Below the pieces are notes generated by a model. The model was not told the DNA's origin, searched no databases, and saw only the letters and a list, made by a program, of their open reading frames with translations. The translations under genes and the position numbers were made by a program. Below are positions 55,428 through 64,000 of a DNA stretch of 64,000 nucleotides, piece by piece (position 1 is the first letter of the stretch; every line of letters starts with the position of its first letter). This DNA is from an uncultured Carboxylicivirga sp. (GTDB taxonomy: Bacteria > Bacteroidota > Bacteroidia > Bacteroidales > Marinilabiliaceae). The stretch is taken from the NCBI GenBank assembly GCA_947503525.1, contig CANNEA010000005.1:248001-312000 (forward strand), given 5' to 3'.

Positions 55428-55580
55428 TTTCAGCATCCTTCAGTAAGCTCATGATTCAAGCTCAACATTCTGCTCAACTAGCATTTGATTAACTCGATAT
55501 ATTTATTCAAAAACTTAAACTACAAATAGTTACTTCGTAAATCGAACATTTCAACAAGCTTAATCATAACATATCCTTAA

Positions 55581-57344
55581 ATGAACAACCTTATACTCTC
55601 AAGCATAAAACGCATACTTCAGGTACTACCACCGGGTTATAAAAAGAAAAGTGCCAAAATGATGTTACTCTTATTTCTGAATTCGGTTATGGAGTTGTTT
55701 GGTTTGGCAGCCTTCCTCCCCCTCTTTTCTGTGATACTACAGGATGGAATGATTACAACGCATCCAATAATAAGTAAAATGTATCTCTTGGGTGGATTTA
55801 CCAGTGAAAATCAGTTTATACTTAGCCTGGCCGGCTTCATAGTGTTTGCCATAGTCTTTAAAAATGTGATGAGCTTATGGATTGCCAGGTCTCAAGCAAG
55901 CTTTTCATTAAGCTTATACCAGTATTTCGCCATTCGCTTACATTCCTATTTCTATTCTAAAGGTTTCCCCTACTTTAAAAGTACCAACAGTAATGTCATT
56001 ATGCGGGACGTGAATGCAATCCCTCAACGCTTTGCTCAAAACATGGTATTGCCACTCTTTAACTTCCTCAACGAACTATTCGTGCTTAGTTTTATTTTAG
56101 TAAGCTTAGTGCTCTATGATTGGAAAGCAATACTATTATTAGGTGGTACTATCTTACCCATATTTCTTTTGTTTTACCGCTGGGTGAAAGAACGATCAGC
56201 TAAAATAGAAACGGAAGCCAATGAAATTCAACCCTTACTTGGAAAAAGTATTTTCCAAAGCATTTTTGGCTTTACTGATGTTGAAATAACTAACTCACAT
56301 GAACGTTTCCGTAATAAAATTAGCTTCTACCTGGCTAAAATAGTTAAGCTAAGTATCAAACGAACAGTATACTCATTAGCTCCCACAAAGGTTATTGAAG
56401 CAGGTATGGTCATCACCATCTTTGCCATTACGACATATGGTTTATATTTTCTTCCAGATCGGGCCGGTTTGGCGGCTCTCCTCGGTTTATTTGCTTTGGC
56501 AGCCTATCGCATTCTACCCTCGGTCAATCGCATAATGATTGCGCTTATTAGCATAAAAGGAAATCAATTTACTTTTGATACGATTTCGCAAGTGAAAGGC
56601 TATACTCCGGAAAGAAAACAAGAGGAAGAACTATCTTTTCACAATGAGATTAACCTGAATCACATAAATTTCCGTTTCCCCGATGCCGAGCAAAACTTAC
56701 TAAATGGAATTAACTTAACAATTACAAAAGGAGATAATATTGGTTTTATAGGTCCTTCCGGTGCCGGAAAAACCACGCTAATGAACATCTTATTGGGTTT
56801 TTGGTCACCAAGTTCAGGCGAAATCAAAATTGATGATCGTTTACTAAACTCTACCACACTTAAATCCTGGCGTGATAAAGTCGGCTATGTGCAGCAGGAA
56901 GTATATATTTTGGATGGTACTCTAGCCGAAAATATTGCTTTCGGATTAGATAATAACGAAATAGATCCAGCTAAGTTGGAGAAGGTACTTAAACAAGCCA
57001 GTCTTTGGGACTTTGTGCAGGACTTACCGAATAAACAAAGAACCATGATTGGCGAACGTGGCACAAAACTATCCGGTGGACAAAGGCAGCGCGTAGGCAT
57101 TGCACGAGCATTATATTCAGGGGCAACCATCCTCTTTTTTGATGAGGCCACCTCAGCCTTGGATACCCAAACCGAAGAAGAAATAACCGAAAGTATTCGA
57201 CAACTAACGGATGGTGAGTTAACCATTATTGTTATCGCACATCGAACAAGTACACTTAAGTATTGTAATCGAATTATTGAGGTGAATGAGGGTGAGATTA
57301 AGAGAGAGGTGACATACGATAATCTTATCGGCAAATCGGTCTGA
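55581..57344 (+). CDS. PglK-like ABC flippase, fused permease and ATPase
   Basis: The 587-residue half-transporter starts LPPGYKKKSAKMMLLLFLNSV in part, like the PglK lipid-linked-oligosaccharide flippase group. Six helices occupy about residues 20-320. The ATPase has GPSGAGKTTL, LSGGQRQRVGIARAL, ILFFDEATSALD and IAHRTS. Its place beside nonulosonate genes supports export of a lipid-linked glycan. Confidence 0.88.
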   Translation: MNNLILSSIKRILQVLPPGYKKKSAKMMLLLFLNSVMELFGLAAFLPLFSVILQDGMITTHPIISKMYLLGGFTSENQFILSLAGFIVFAIVFKNVMSLWIARSQASFSLSLYQYFAIRLHSYFYSKGFPYFKSTNSNVIMRDVNAIPQRFAQNMVLPLFNFLNELFVLSFILVSLVLYDWKAILLLGGTILPIFLLFYRWVKERSAKIETEANEIQPLLGKSIFQSIFGFTDVEITNSHERFRNKISFYLAKIVKLSIKRTVYSLAPTKVIEAGMVITIFAITTYGLYFLPDRAGLAALLGLFALAAYRILPSVNRIMIALISIKGNQFTFDTISQVKGYTPERKQEEELSFHNEINLNHINFRFPDAEQNLLNGINLTITKGDNIGFIGPSGAGKTTLMNILLGFWSPSSGEIKIDDRLLNSTTLKSWRDKVGYVQQEVYILDGTLAENIAFGLDNNEIDPAKLEKVLKQASLWDFVQDLPNKQRTMIGERGTKLSGGQRQRVGIARALYSGATILFFDEATSALDTQTEEEITESIRQLTDGELTIIVIAHRTSTLKYCNRIIEVNEGEIKREVTYDNLIGKSV

Positions 57345-57386
57345 GATTCTAATAAAATAGTGATATAGGCTTAGAATAAGTAGATA

Positions 57387-58574
57387 ATGAATATACTAAA
57401 TTTAATAGGAAGGAACGAAGAACTATTTACCGATGACCTAATTCATCATCAGGACAAGTTGGAAGAGATTGTTTCTTCTTCATCGTTTTTAGTAATTGGT
57501 GGTGCCGGATCCATTGGACAAGCCGTTACAAAAGAAATCTTCAAACGTAAGCCTCTAAAACTGCATATTGTTGATATCAGTGAAAATAACATGGTGGAAT
57601 TAGTACGCGACATCCGCAGTTCCTACGGATATATCGATGGTGATTTCCAAACCTTTGCCTTAGATATCGGATCCATTGAGTATGACGCCTTTATTGAGTC
57701 CGATGGAATATATGATTATGTACTTAATTTATCGGCACTCAAACATGTACGTAGTGAAAAGGATCCTTTCACTTTAATGCGAATGATCGATGTTAATGTG
57801 TTTAACACAGATAAAACCATACAACAAGCTATTAAAAAAGGTACAAAGAAATACTTTTGTGTATCTACCGACAAAGCAGCCAATCCGGTTAACATGATGG
57901 GTGCTTCCAAGCGCATAATGGAATTGTTTTTGATGAGGCGTAGCAAAGAGATCTCTATCTCTACAGCTCGTTTTGCCAATGTGGCTTTTTCTGATGGTTC
58001 ACTACTCCATGGTTTTAACCAACGTATCCAGAAAAAGCAGCCCATTGTAGCACCAAAAGATATTAAGCGTTATTTTGTCGTTCCTAAAGAATCAGGCGAA
58101 CTATGTTTAATGTCATGCATATTTGGCGATAACAGAGATGTTTTTTTTCCAAAACTAAGCGAAAGTCTTCATTTAATTTCATTTGCGGATATTGCTGTAA
58201 GGTATTTAAATGACTTAGGTTACGAACCCTATTTATGCGAATCGGAAGATGAAGCTCGTAAACTGGTCCATTCTCTTCCTGAAAAAGGAAAATGGCCTTG
58301 CCTTTTTACTAATAGTGACACAACCGGCGAAAAAGACTTTGAAGAGTTCTATACAGACAATGAGGTGCTTAACATGTTACGTTTTGAAAACCTTGGAATC
58401 ATTAAGAATGAGCTGAGTTTTGAAGATGATAAACTGAAGCTATTTACCCATAAGATAGAGCAAATGAAGGATAATAGAAGGTGGACTAAAGAAGAAATTG
58501 TAGAATTGTTTCATCAAATGATTCCCGGTTTTGGACATAAAGAAACAGGTAAATACCTGGATTCAAAAATGTAA
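57387..58574 (+). CDS. legB: UDP/GDP-GlcNAc 4,6-dehydratase, LegB-like (polysaccharide synthesis type 2 SDR)
   Basis: The 395-residue soluble SDR has GGAGSIGQAV (about 39-48), LSALKHVRSEKDP, and the catalytic STDKAANPVNMMGASKR, matching CapD/FlaA1-type dehydratases without the N-terminal membrane part. The size and C-terminal extension fit LegB, first enzyme of legionaminic-acid synthesis. The neighbouring aminotransferase, NeuD, NeuB, NeuA and PtmE-like genes support that reading; FlaA1-type use in another pathway is the alternative. Confidence 0.85.
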   Translation: MNILNLIGRNEELFTDDLIHHQDKLEEIVSSSSFLVIGGAGSIGQAVTKEIFKRKPLKLHIVDISENNMVELVRDIRSSYGYIDGDFQTFALDIGSIEYDAFIESDGIYDYVLNLSALKHVRSEKDPFTLMRMIDVNVFNTDKTIQQAIKKGTKKYFCVSTDKAANPVNMMGASKRIMELFLMRRSKEISISTARFANVAFSDGSLLHGFNQRIQKKQPIVAPKDIKRYFVVPKESGELCLMSCIFGDNRDVFFPKLSESLHLISFADIAVRYLNDLGYEPYLCESEDEARKLVHSLPEKGKWPCLFTNSDTTGEKDFEEFYTDNEVLNMLRFENLGIIKNELSFEDDKLKLFTHKIEQMKDNRRWTKEEIVELFHQMIPGFGHKETGKYLDSKM

Positions 58575-58688
58575 AGGATAAGGTTTAGGTTTAGGTTGAG
58601 AAGCTTTTAACCTACTCTATACCTTTAACTCAATCTCAGTCTCAATCTAAGTCTTATTGTATGTATACCAGTTTCACCGAAATGCAGT

Positions 58689-59021
58689 ATGCAAAAGACC
58701 CATGATTTATCCCTAGAGTTTTTTAAGTTGAGTGTTGATTTACTAAAGTCTGAAGATTATGGTTTTACATCGCAGATCAGGTAAGCTGCCAATAATGTTT
58801 CATCCAATATTTCAGAAGGATTTAGCAGGAAAACTAAGAAAGATAAATGTAACTTTTATATTATAGCCAGAGGATCAGCCTTTGAGACCCAAAATGATTT
58901 ATTATATAGTAATCGGGTCAACTATTTTGACAAGAATAAAACCGATGATCTATTCAATCAATATAATGACCTTATATTCGAACTAAACAAGATCATCAAA
59001 AACCTAAGCACCCCCGCTTAA
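58689..59021 (+). pseudogene. S23-type four-helix bundle protein gene broken by one stop codon
   Basis: A 110-codon frame begins MQKTHDLSLEFFKLSVDLL, reaches FTSQIR, hits TAA at 58782-58784, and continues in the same frame with AANNVSSNISEGFSRKTKK, YIIARGSAFETQNDLL and an ordinary stop at 59019. Related proteins read QIRRAA...SNIAEGFGR here, so the stop stands where an arginine is expected. There is no frameshift. It lies between the LegB-like and LegC-like genes; no full-length reading frame remains. Confidence 0.85.
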
Positions 59022-59052
59022 ACTAAACCTCAACCTTAGCCGCATTCTAATT

Positions 59053-60201
59053 ATGGATAAATACCATCAACTCATAAAATTTATAAGGGACGCCTATTCT
59101 ACTCCCGAAGCATTTATACCCTTGCATGAGCCTCGTTTTATCGGAAATGAAAAGGCCTATGTAAATGATGCCATCGACTCTACTTTTGTTTCCTCCGTTG
59201 GAGCATACGTTAATCGCTTTGAAGAGATGATGTGTGAGATTACAGGTGCCAAATATGCAGTGGCTACTATCAACGGCACCTCGGCATTACAAGTGGCCTT
59301 ATTATTGGCAGGCGTTGAATCAGGTGATGAAGTAATAACTCAAGGACTTTCTTTTATTGCCACTGCCAATGCCATTAATTACTGTGGAGCTAATCCGGTT
59401 TTTTTGGATGTCGATAAAACAACTATGGGACTATCCCCTTCTGCCTTAATTGGATTTTTAGAAGAGTATGCACAACTAAAAGATGGCGTTTGTTATAATA
59501 CTAAATCAGGAAAAAAAATAGCAGCTATTGTACCCATGCATACCTTTGGGCATCCGCTTGAAATAGAGAAGTTAATTAATATTGCTAATGCCTATAATAT
59601 ACTTGTTGTTGAAGATGCCGCTGAATCATTGGGAAGTTATTATAAAAATCAACATACAGGAACGTTTGGCCTCTTGGGAACATTTAGCTTTAATGGTAAT
59701 AAAACCGTGACCTGTGGTGGTGGCGGAGCTATCGTATGCAATGATGAAGAATTAGCGAACTTAGCCAAGCACATCACAACTACAGCAAAAGTCCCCCATC
59801 CTTATGAATATACCCATGATATGATTGGCTATAATTATAGGATGCCGAATCTAAACGCCGCATTAGCTTGTGCGCAGTTGGAAAAGCTGGAAGAATTTAT
59901 AAATAACAAACGATCTTGGGCTTGTCAATTAAGTGAATTCTGCCATAACAATGGGATTAACTTCATAACTGAACCCCAAGGTACTAAATCGAACTATTGG
60001 TTAAATGCTTTATGTCTTGAAAGCCGAGAACAGCGAAATGAGGTTTTGGAATATTTGAACCAAAAAGGTGTTATGTGTCGTCCAATCTGGACATTACTTT
60101 TTAAAATGCCAATGTATTCTAACTGTTATCATGATGAGCAATCAAATGCACAGTGGCTTGAAGATCGTATTGTTAATATACCAAGCAGCGTTATAATTTA
60201 A
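59053..60201 (+). CDS. legC: DegT/DnrJ/EryC1 aminotransferase, LegC-like
   Basis: The 382-residue PLP enzyme shows NGTSALQVALLL, VVEDAAESLGS and the PLP lysine in FNGNKTVTCGGGG. LegC-type enzymes add the 4-amino group to the 4-keto-6-deoxy sugar made by LegB. The N-terminal region (FIPLHEPRFIGNEKAYV) is typical. It follows the S23 pseudogene by 31 bases. Confidence 0.9.
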   Translation: MDKYHQLIKFIRDAYSTPEAFIPLHEPRFIGNEKAYVNDAIDSTFVSSVGAYVNRFEEMMCEITGAKYAVATINGTSALQVALLLAGVESGDEVITQGLSFIATANAINYCGANPVFLDVDKTTMGLSPSALIGFLEEYAQLKDGVCYNTKSGKKIAAIVPMHTFGHPLEIEKLINIANAYNILVVEDAAESLGSYYKNQHTGTFGLLGTFSFNGNKTVTCGGGGAIVCNDEELANLAKHITTTAKVPHPYEYTHDMIGYNYRMPNLNAALACAQLEKLEEFINNKRSWACQLSEFCHNNGINFITEPQGTKSNYWLNALCLESREQRNEVLEYLNQKGVMCRPIWTLLFKMPMYSNCYHDEQSNAQWLEDRIVNIPSSVII

Positions 60202-60262
60202 AGTTTAGGCTGAGATCAGGATTGAGAATTCTTAAGCTAAACCTTATCCTTAATCTTATAAG

Positions 60263-60877
60263 ATGGAGAAACTTATACTAATAGGCGGTGGAGGACATTG
60301 TAAATCATGTATCGATGTAATTGAGCAAGAAAACAAATATCAAATTGCTGGCATTGTTGATCCCAATGAACCAATTGGTGAAAAAATTCTTGGATACCCA
60401 ATAATTGGTTGTGATGATGATCTACCTGAATTGATAAAGGAGTATAAAAATGCTTTAATCACCGTCGGTCAAATTAGATCAGCTGCCCTAAGAATCAAAC
60501 TTTACCGCTTGGCAAAAGAGGCCAAAGCCAATTTGCCAATAATTATTTCACCACTTGCATATGTAAGTAAGCATGCTAAAATAGATGAAGGAACTATAGT
60601 CATGCACCATGTGCTGGTAAATGCTGAAGCCCAAATTGGCATTAATAATATAATTAACAGTAAAGCTTTAATTGAGCATGAAGCCGTTGTAGGCAATCAC
60701 AATCATATTTCAACCGCCGCCAAACTAAACGGACAGGTAAAGGTACAAGATGAGTGTTTTATTGGTAGTGGATCTACAATCGCCAACAATGTATCAATCG
60801 TTAATAATGTGATTGTACCGGCCGGCAGTAGTGTATATAAAAATATCAATAAAGCTGGTATCTTTATCAGACGCTAA
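60263..60877 (+). CDS. NeuD/PglD-type sugar O/N-acyltransferase
   Basis: The 204-residue protein has an N-terminal Rossmann-like segment (LILIGGGGHCKSCIDVI) and a left-handed beta-helix of hexapeptide repeats (about 95-200), as in NeuD and PglD. In this cluster it probably acetylates the 4-amino sugar (LegH role), but an O-acetylase of the finished nonulosonate is also possible. The spacer before it holds an imperfect inverted repeat. Confidence 0.87.
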   Translation: MEKLILIGGGGHCKSCIDVIEQENKYQIAGIVDPNEPIGEKILGYPIIGCDDDLPELIKEYKNALITVGQIRSAALRIKLYRLAKEAKANLPIIISPLAYVSKHAKIDEGTIVMHHVLVNAEAQIGINNIINSKALIEHEAVVGNHNHISTAAKLNGQVKVQDECFIGSGSTIANNVSIVNNVIVPAGSSVYKNINKAGIFIRR

Positions 60878-60911
60878 CTCAACCATAGCCTCAATCTAAA
60901 TCTCAATTACA

Positions 60912-61775
60912 TTGCGAAACAATACGGCTTTTTTAACAACGGTTTACCCAATGCCCAAAATGTATTTGGAGCAGTTTTTTGACTCGCTGGTAGGGCAAAC
61001 TTTTTCCAAATGGGATTTAGTCATTGTAAATGATGGTTTTGATGGATTGAAAAGCCTGCTAAAAAATTACAGTCAACTTAATATTTACATAATAAATGGA
61101 CTAAATAATATCGTTAAAAACAGGGAAATCGCCATAAGATATGCCCGTTCAAACGGGTATGAAAACATTATTTTTGGAGATGCTGATGATTACTTTTCTT
61201 CCAACAGAATAGCACATTCCATTGAATTACTAAGAACTTATGATATTGTTGTTAACGACTTAAGTTCAGTTGATTCAAATGGACAACCAATTGTAGACAA
61301 ACTCTTTTCAGCACGAATTAAGAATAATCAAATCATTGAAAAAAAGTTTACGCGCGAAAAGAATATTTTTGGCTTGTCCAACACGGCTACAAAAGCCCAT
61401 TTTTTTGACAATATTGTATTTGATGAACGGGTAGTGGCATTAGACTGGTTTATATTTAGTCAGATATTGTCAAACGGTGATATTGAAGCTATTTTTACAA
61501 ATGAAGTTCTTACGTATTATCGACAGCATGAATTGAACACAGCTGGTATAGGGAAAGCTATAACCCCTGAATTAATAATAACGGAACTTAGAATTAAACG
61601 ACTGCACTACAGTGCACTTGCCGATATAGATTCTTCGTACAGTGATCTACTATTAAAAACAGAAGAGCTGTCGCTGGTATTTGAGAATAATCCAATCAGA
61701 TGTAAAGAATATTGCGATTCCATCATTCACTTAGGTTTAGAACCTGTTTTTTGGTGGGAAAGTATAACACTATAA
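60912..61775 (+). CDS. GT2-family glycosyltransferase
   Basis: The 287-residue protein has the GT-A pattern: TVYPMPKMYLEQFFDSLVGQ, WDLVIVNDGFDG and the metal motif FGDADDYF. The start is TTG at 60912; an in-frame stop lies just upstream and the first ATG would cut into the first strand. It probably adds a sugar to the surface glycan. It begins a tight run with the NeuB, NeuA and PtmE-like genes (gaps of 10, 1 and 10 bases). Confidence 0.82.
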   Translation: MRNNTAFLTTVYPMPKMYLEQFFDSLVGQTFSKWDLVIVNDGFDGLKSLLKNYSQLNIYIINGLNNIVKNREIAIRYARSNGYENIIFGDADDYFSSNRIAHSIELLRTYDIVVNDLSSVDSNGQPIVDKLFSARIKNNQIIEKKFTREKNIFGLSNTATKAHFFDNIVFDERVVALDWFIFSQILSNGDIEAIFTNEVLTYYRQHELNTAGIGKAITPELIITELRIKRLHYSALADIDSSYSDLLLKTEELSLVFENNPIRCKEYCDSIIHLGLEPVFWWESITL

Positions 61776-61785
61776 AGATTAAAAA

Positions 61786-62850
61786 ATGCACAATAAGATA
61801 CAGTTAACTCAGAAAAAGACCATATATAACTTTTGTGAACCTTATATAATTGCAGAATTGGGCTCCAATCACAATGGAGACATGGAATTGGCCAAAAAAC
61901 TAATTTCAGAAGCTAAAAATGCCGGGGCTGATTGCATAAAGTTCCAAAGTTGGACAAAGGACACCATTTTTGCTAAGAAGCAATATGAAGATAACTTTTT
62001 TTTAACGGATGATTACAGAGACCGCAGTGATTACACCTTAGAGCAGATAGTTGAGGAGTTCTCAATCTCAGAAGAACAATTGATACAGATGAAGCATTTT
62101 GCCGATGAAATCGGGATTGATTGTACATCTACACCATTCTCAAAAAAAGAAGTAGACTTCTTGATCGATAAGCTTAAATCTCCGTTCATTAAGGTGGCAT
62201 CTATGGATTTGAACAACTTGCCTTTTCTTGAATATATTGCCGGTAAGAACCGACCCGTTGTTCTTTCTACGGGTTTAAGTTCTTTAGCGGAGATTGATAA
62301 AGCAATAGAAACGATTGAAAACATGGGCAATAAACAAATTATACTACTCCATTGTGTTTCAATATATCCGCCTGATGACGAACAAGTTCATTTAAATAAT
62401 ATTGAAACCCTTCAAAAACAATACCCCTATCCTATTGGCTTTTCAGATCATACAATTGGAACTTCTATTCCTTTAGCCTCGGTTGTAAAAGGTGCATGCA
62501 TTATTGAAAAACATTTTACGCTCGATAAAGAAATGTTTGGTTGGGATCATAAAGTATCAGCGGATGCCAGTGAATTGAAGAGTATTGTAGTTGATTCAAA
62601 AAGAATACATAAGGCATTAGGTAGTCATCGTGTACAAGTGGTAGAAGATTTGGAAAGACGAGGTGAGTTTAGACGCAGTATTGTAATACAAAGATATATT
62701 CAGGAAGGTGAAATCATAAAAATTGATGATCTGGATTTTAAAAGGCCTGGTACTGGCATAAGTCCAGCAGAAATAAATTATGTTGTTGGAAGAACAGTTA
62801 AAAATACTTTGCAAGAAGATAGTGTAATCAAATGGGAAGATTTAGTTTAG
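61786..62850 (+). CDS. legI: NeuB-family nonulosonate synthase, LegI-like
   Basis: The 354-residue protein has the NeuB barrel (YIIAELGSNHNGDMELAKKL in part, DCIKFQSW, ASMDLNN, LLHCVSIYP, GFSDHT, EKHFTLDK) and a C-terminal SAF antifreeze-like domain (RRSIVIQRYIQEGE onward). It condenses PEP with a 6-carbon amino sugar to form a 9-carbon acid. The LegB/LegC context points to legionaminic rather than N-acetylneuraminic acid. Confidence 0.92.
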   Translation: MHNKIQLTQKKTIYNFCEPYIIAELGSNHNGDMELAKKLISEAKNAGADCIKFQSWTKDTIFAKKQYEDNFFLTDDYRDRSDYTLEQIVEEFSISEEQLIQMKHFADEIGIDCTSTPFSKKEVDFLIDKLKSPFIKVASMDLNNLPFLEYIAGKNRPVVLSTGLSSLAEIDKAIETIENMGNKQIILLHCVSIYPPDDEQVHLNNIETLQKQYPYPIGFSDHTIGTSIPLASVVKGACIIEKHFTLDKEMFGWDHKVSADASELKSIVVDSKRIHKALGSHRVQVVEDLERRGEFRRSIVIQRYIQEGEIIKIDDLDFKRPGTGISPAEINYVVGRTVKNTLQEDSVIKWEDLV

Positions 62851-62851
62851 T

Positions 62852-63529
62852 ATGATCGCATTAATACCAGCTAGAGGTGGATCCAAAGGTCTACCAGGAA
62901 AAAATATTAAATTACTAAATGGTGTTCCTTTAATTGCCTATACTATAAAGGCAGCTATGAATGCCAAATTTATAACAAGGGTAATTGTGTCAACAGACTC
63001 AGATGAAATAGCTACAATTGCAAGTGCATTTGGAGCTGAGGTACCGTTTATGCGACCTAATTATCTGGCCAATGATACCTCCGCAGCAATAGATACTTAC
63101 CTATTTACAATTGATGAATTAGAAAAAAGAAATAAGATCACCATCGAAGAAGTTATTATCTTATTACCAACGTCACCCTTAAGAACGTCTGAAGATATAA
63201 ATAATGCTATTTCAATCTTCAAAGAAAAAAAAGCAGAGAGTGTCATTTCATATACAGAAGAACATCATCCTATTAGCTGGCATAAATATATAAATGAAGA
63301 GTTAAAGTTTGAGAACATTTTCCCGCCTAATATCAAAAACAGACAAGAACTAAAAAATACTTACTATCCTAACGGCAGTATTTATATTTTCACAAAAAAC
63401 ACTTTGAAAAATGGCAACTATTATCCTGAAAACTCCTTTGCATATATTATGCCGCGAAATCGATCTGTAGATATTGACTCCATTGAAGACTTTCAATATG
63501 CAGAATTTCTTATAACTAAAGAACTTTGA
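62852..63529 (+). CDS. legF: CMP-nonulosonate cytidylyltransferase, NeuA/LegF-like
   Basis: The 225-residue protein begins [19 protein letters not shown], the CMP-sialate synthetase signature, with STDSDEIA and LLPTSPLR. It activates the nonulosonate as the CMP sugar. It starts one base after the synthase stop codon. Confidence 0.92.
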   Translation: MIALIPARGGSKGLPGKNIKLLNGVPLIAYTIKAAMNAKFITRVIVSTDSDEIATIASAFGAEVPFMRPNYLANDTSAAIDTYLFTIDELEKRNKITIEEVIILLPTSPLRTSEDINNAISIFKEKKAESVISYTEEHHPISWHKYINEELKFENIFPPNIKNRQELKNTYYPNGSIYIFTKNTLKNGNYYPENSFAYIMPRNRSVDIDSIEDFQYAEFLITKEL

Positions 63530-63539
63530 TCGAATTAAT

Positions 63540-64000
63540 ATGAAAGATTTTTCAAATCATACCATTCAACAAACTTCGCCATTAATAGAAGCATTTAAAC
63601 AATTAAATAAGGTAACCGTACATCAGACCTTGTTCGTACTCAACAGCGATCAACAACTAATAGGTACGCTAACAGATGGTGACATTAGAAGAGGGTTTAT
63701 AGAAAATAAAACACTCAATGATTCTGTTGACATGTTTATGAATAGAGAATTTCATTTTTTAATGAATGAAATCTCGCCCCAAAAAATTAAAGAATTCCGA
63801 AAGAAATTCGTCAAACTTATTCCATTATTAGATGAGAATAAAAAGATTATAAAGGTTTTTGACCTGACGAGGCTAAAAACAATTTTACCAATGGATGCTT
63901 TAATAATGGCAGGAGGTAAAGGAGAAAGATTACGACCATTAACTGATCGTAAACCTAAGCCAATGTTAACATTAGGCGACAAACCGATCATTGAACACAA
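63540..64000 (+). CDS. ptmE: CBS-domain nucleotidyltransferase, PtmE-like, 3' end cut by the window
   Basis: The frame is open from the ATG at 63540 to the window edge (153 codons). Residues about 8-120 form a CBS-domain pair ([31 protein letters not shown]), then a sugar-nucleotidyltransferase starts [19 protein letters not shown]. This architecture is that of PtmE, the glucosamine-1-phosphate guanylyltransferase that supplies GDP-activated precursor for legionaminic acid in Campylobacter jejuni. It overlaps no other gene. Confidence 0.87.
   Translation, partial: MKDFSNHTIQQTSPLIEAFKQLNKVTVHQTLFVLNSDQQLIGTLTDGDIRRGFIENKTLNDSVDMFMNREFHFLMNEISPQKIKEFRKKFVKLIPLLDENKKIIKVFDLTRLKTILPMDALIMAGGKGERLRPLTDRKPKPMLTLGDKPIIEH

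Noticed and set aside
56885-57334. 149-codon minus-strand frame inside the PglK-like flippase gene
   Set aside because: Antisense to the well-defined ATPase domain; no independent support.

Overview
The window reads as chromosomal DNA of an AT-rich, anaerobic or facultative Bacteroidetes, most like the Marinilabiliales/Bacteroidales side of the phylum. The evidence is a SusC/SusD pair, DUF3822 beside rsmD, the folP-cdaA pair, ATP-dependent PEP carboxykinase, class I fumarase, DUF3857, DUF4382 and head-GIN proteins, and TAnnTTTG-type -7 promoter elements. The genus cannot be fixed from the sequence alone. No prophage, insertion sequence or CRISPR array was seen.

Layout. 1-4738: the end of a surface-sugar locus (a cut UDP-glucuronate decarboxylase-like gene, rmlA, rmlC, rmlD, then a phosphohexomutase). 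4817-13108: housekeeping genes (RecD-like helicase, DUF3822/rsmD, a DUF134 regulator with a NifX-like protein behind a duplicated palindrome, a thioesterase, two identical tRNA-Asp genes, pyk, aroQ, xerD). 13636-17855: pckA, an epimerase-like protein, diadenylate cyclase and folP. 17967-26096: a LytTR regulator, a LytS-type kinase and a lipoprotein that looks like a catalytically dead M2 (ACE-like) peptidase, downstream of a SusC/SusD pair. 26377-33760: an exporter, a double-domain adenylate kinase whose second half has lost its catalytic residues, an outer-membrane protein, and an operon of an HgdB-like/activase fusion with a chemoreceptor. 34215-49352: glutamine synthetase, a YhcH protein, GH20, an M19-like peptidase, fumarase, an alanine-type symporter, and envelope proteins including a catalytic and a degenerate transglutaminase-like pair.

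49353-64000 is an accessory region. Small genes (S23 four-helix protein, GxxExxY protein, two toxin-antitoxin pairs) and surface-sugar genes are separated by spacers built from several imperfect repeat families. It leads into a nonulosonic-acid cluster: 4,6-dehydratase, aminotransferase, NeuD-type acyltransferase, glycosyltransferase, NeuB-type synthase, CMP-transferase and the start of a CBS/nucleotidyltransferase of PtmE type, best explained as legionaminic-acid synthesis. A PglK-like ABC flippase and a WlbA/WbpB-type dehydrogenase sit beside it. A broken S23 gene lies between the dehydratase and the aminotransferase.

The strongest candidates for undescribed biology are the pseudo-peptidase/LytS/LytTR operon beside SusCD, the HgdB-like/activase-chemoreceptor operon, and the tandem adenylate kinase with a pseudokinase half.
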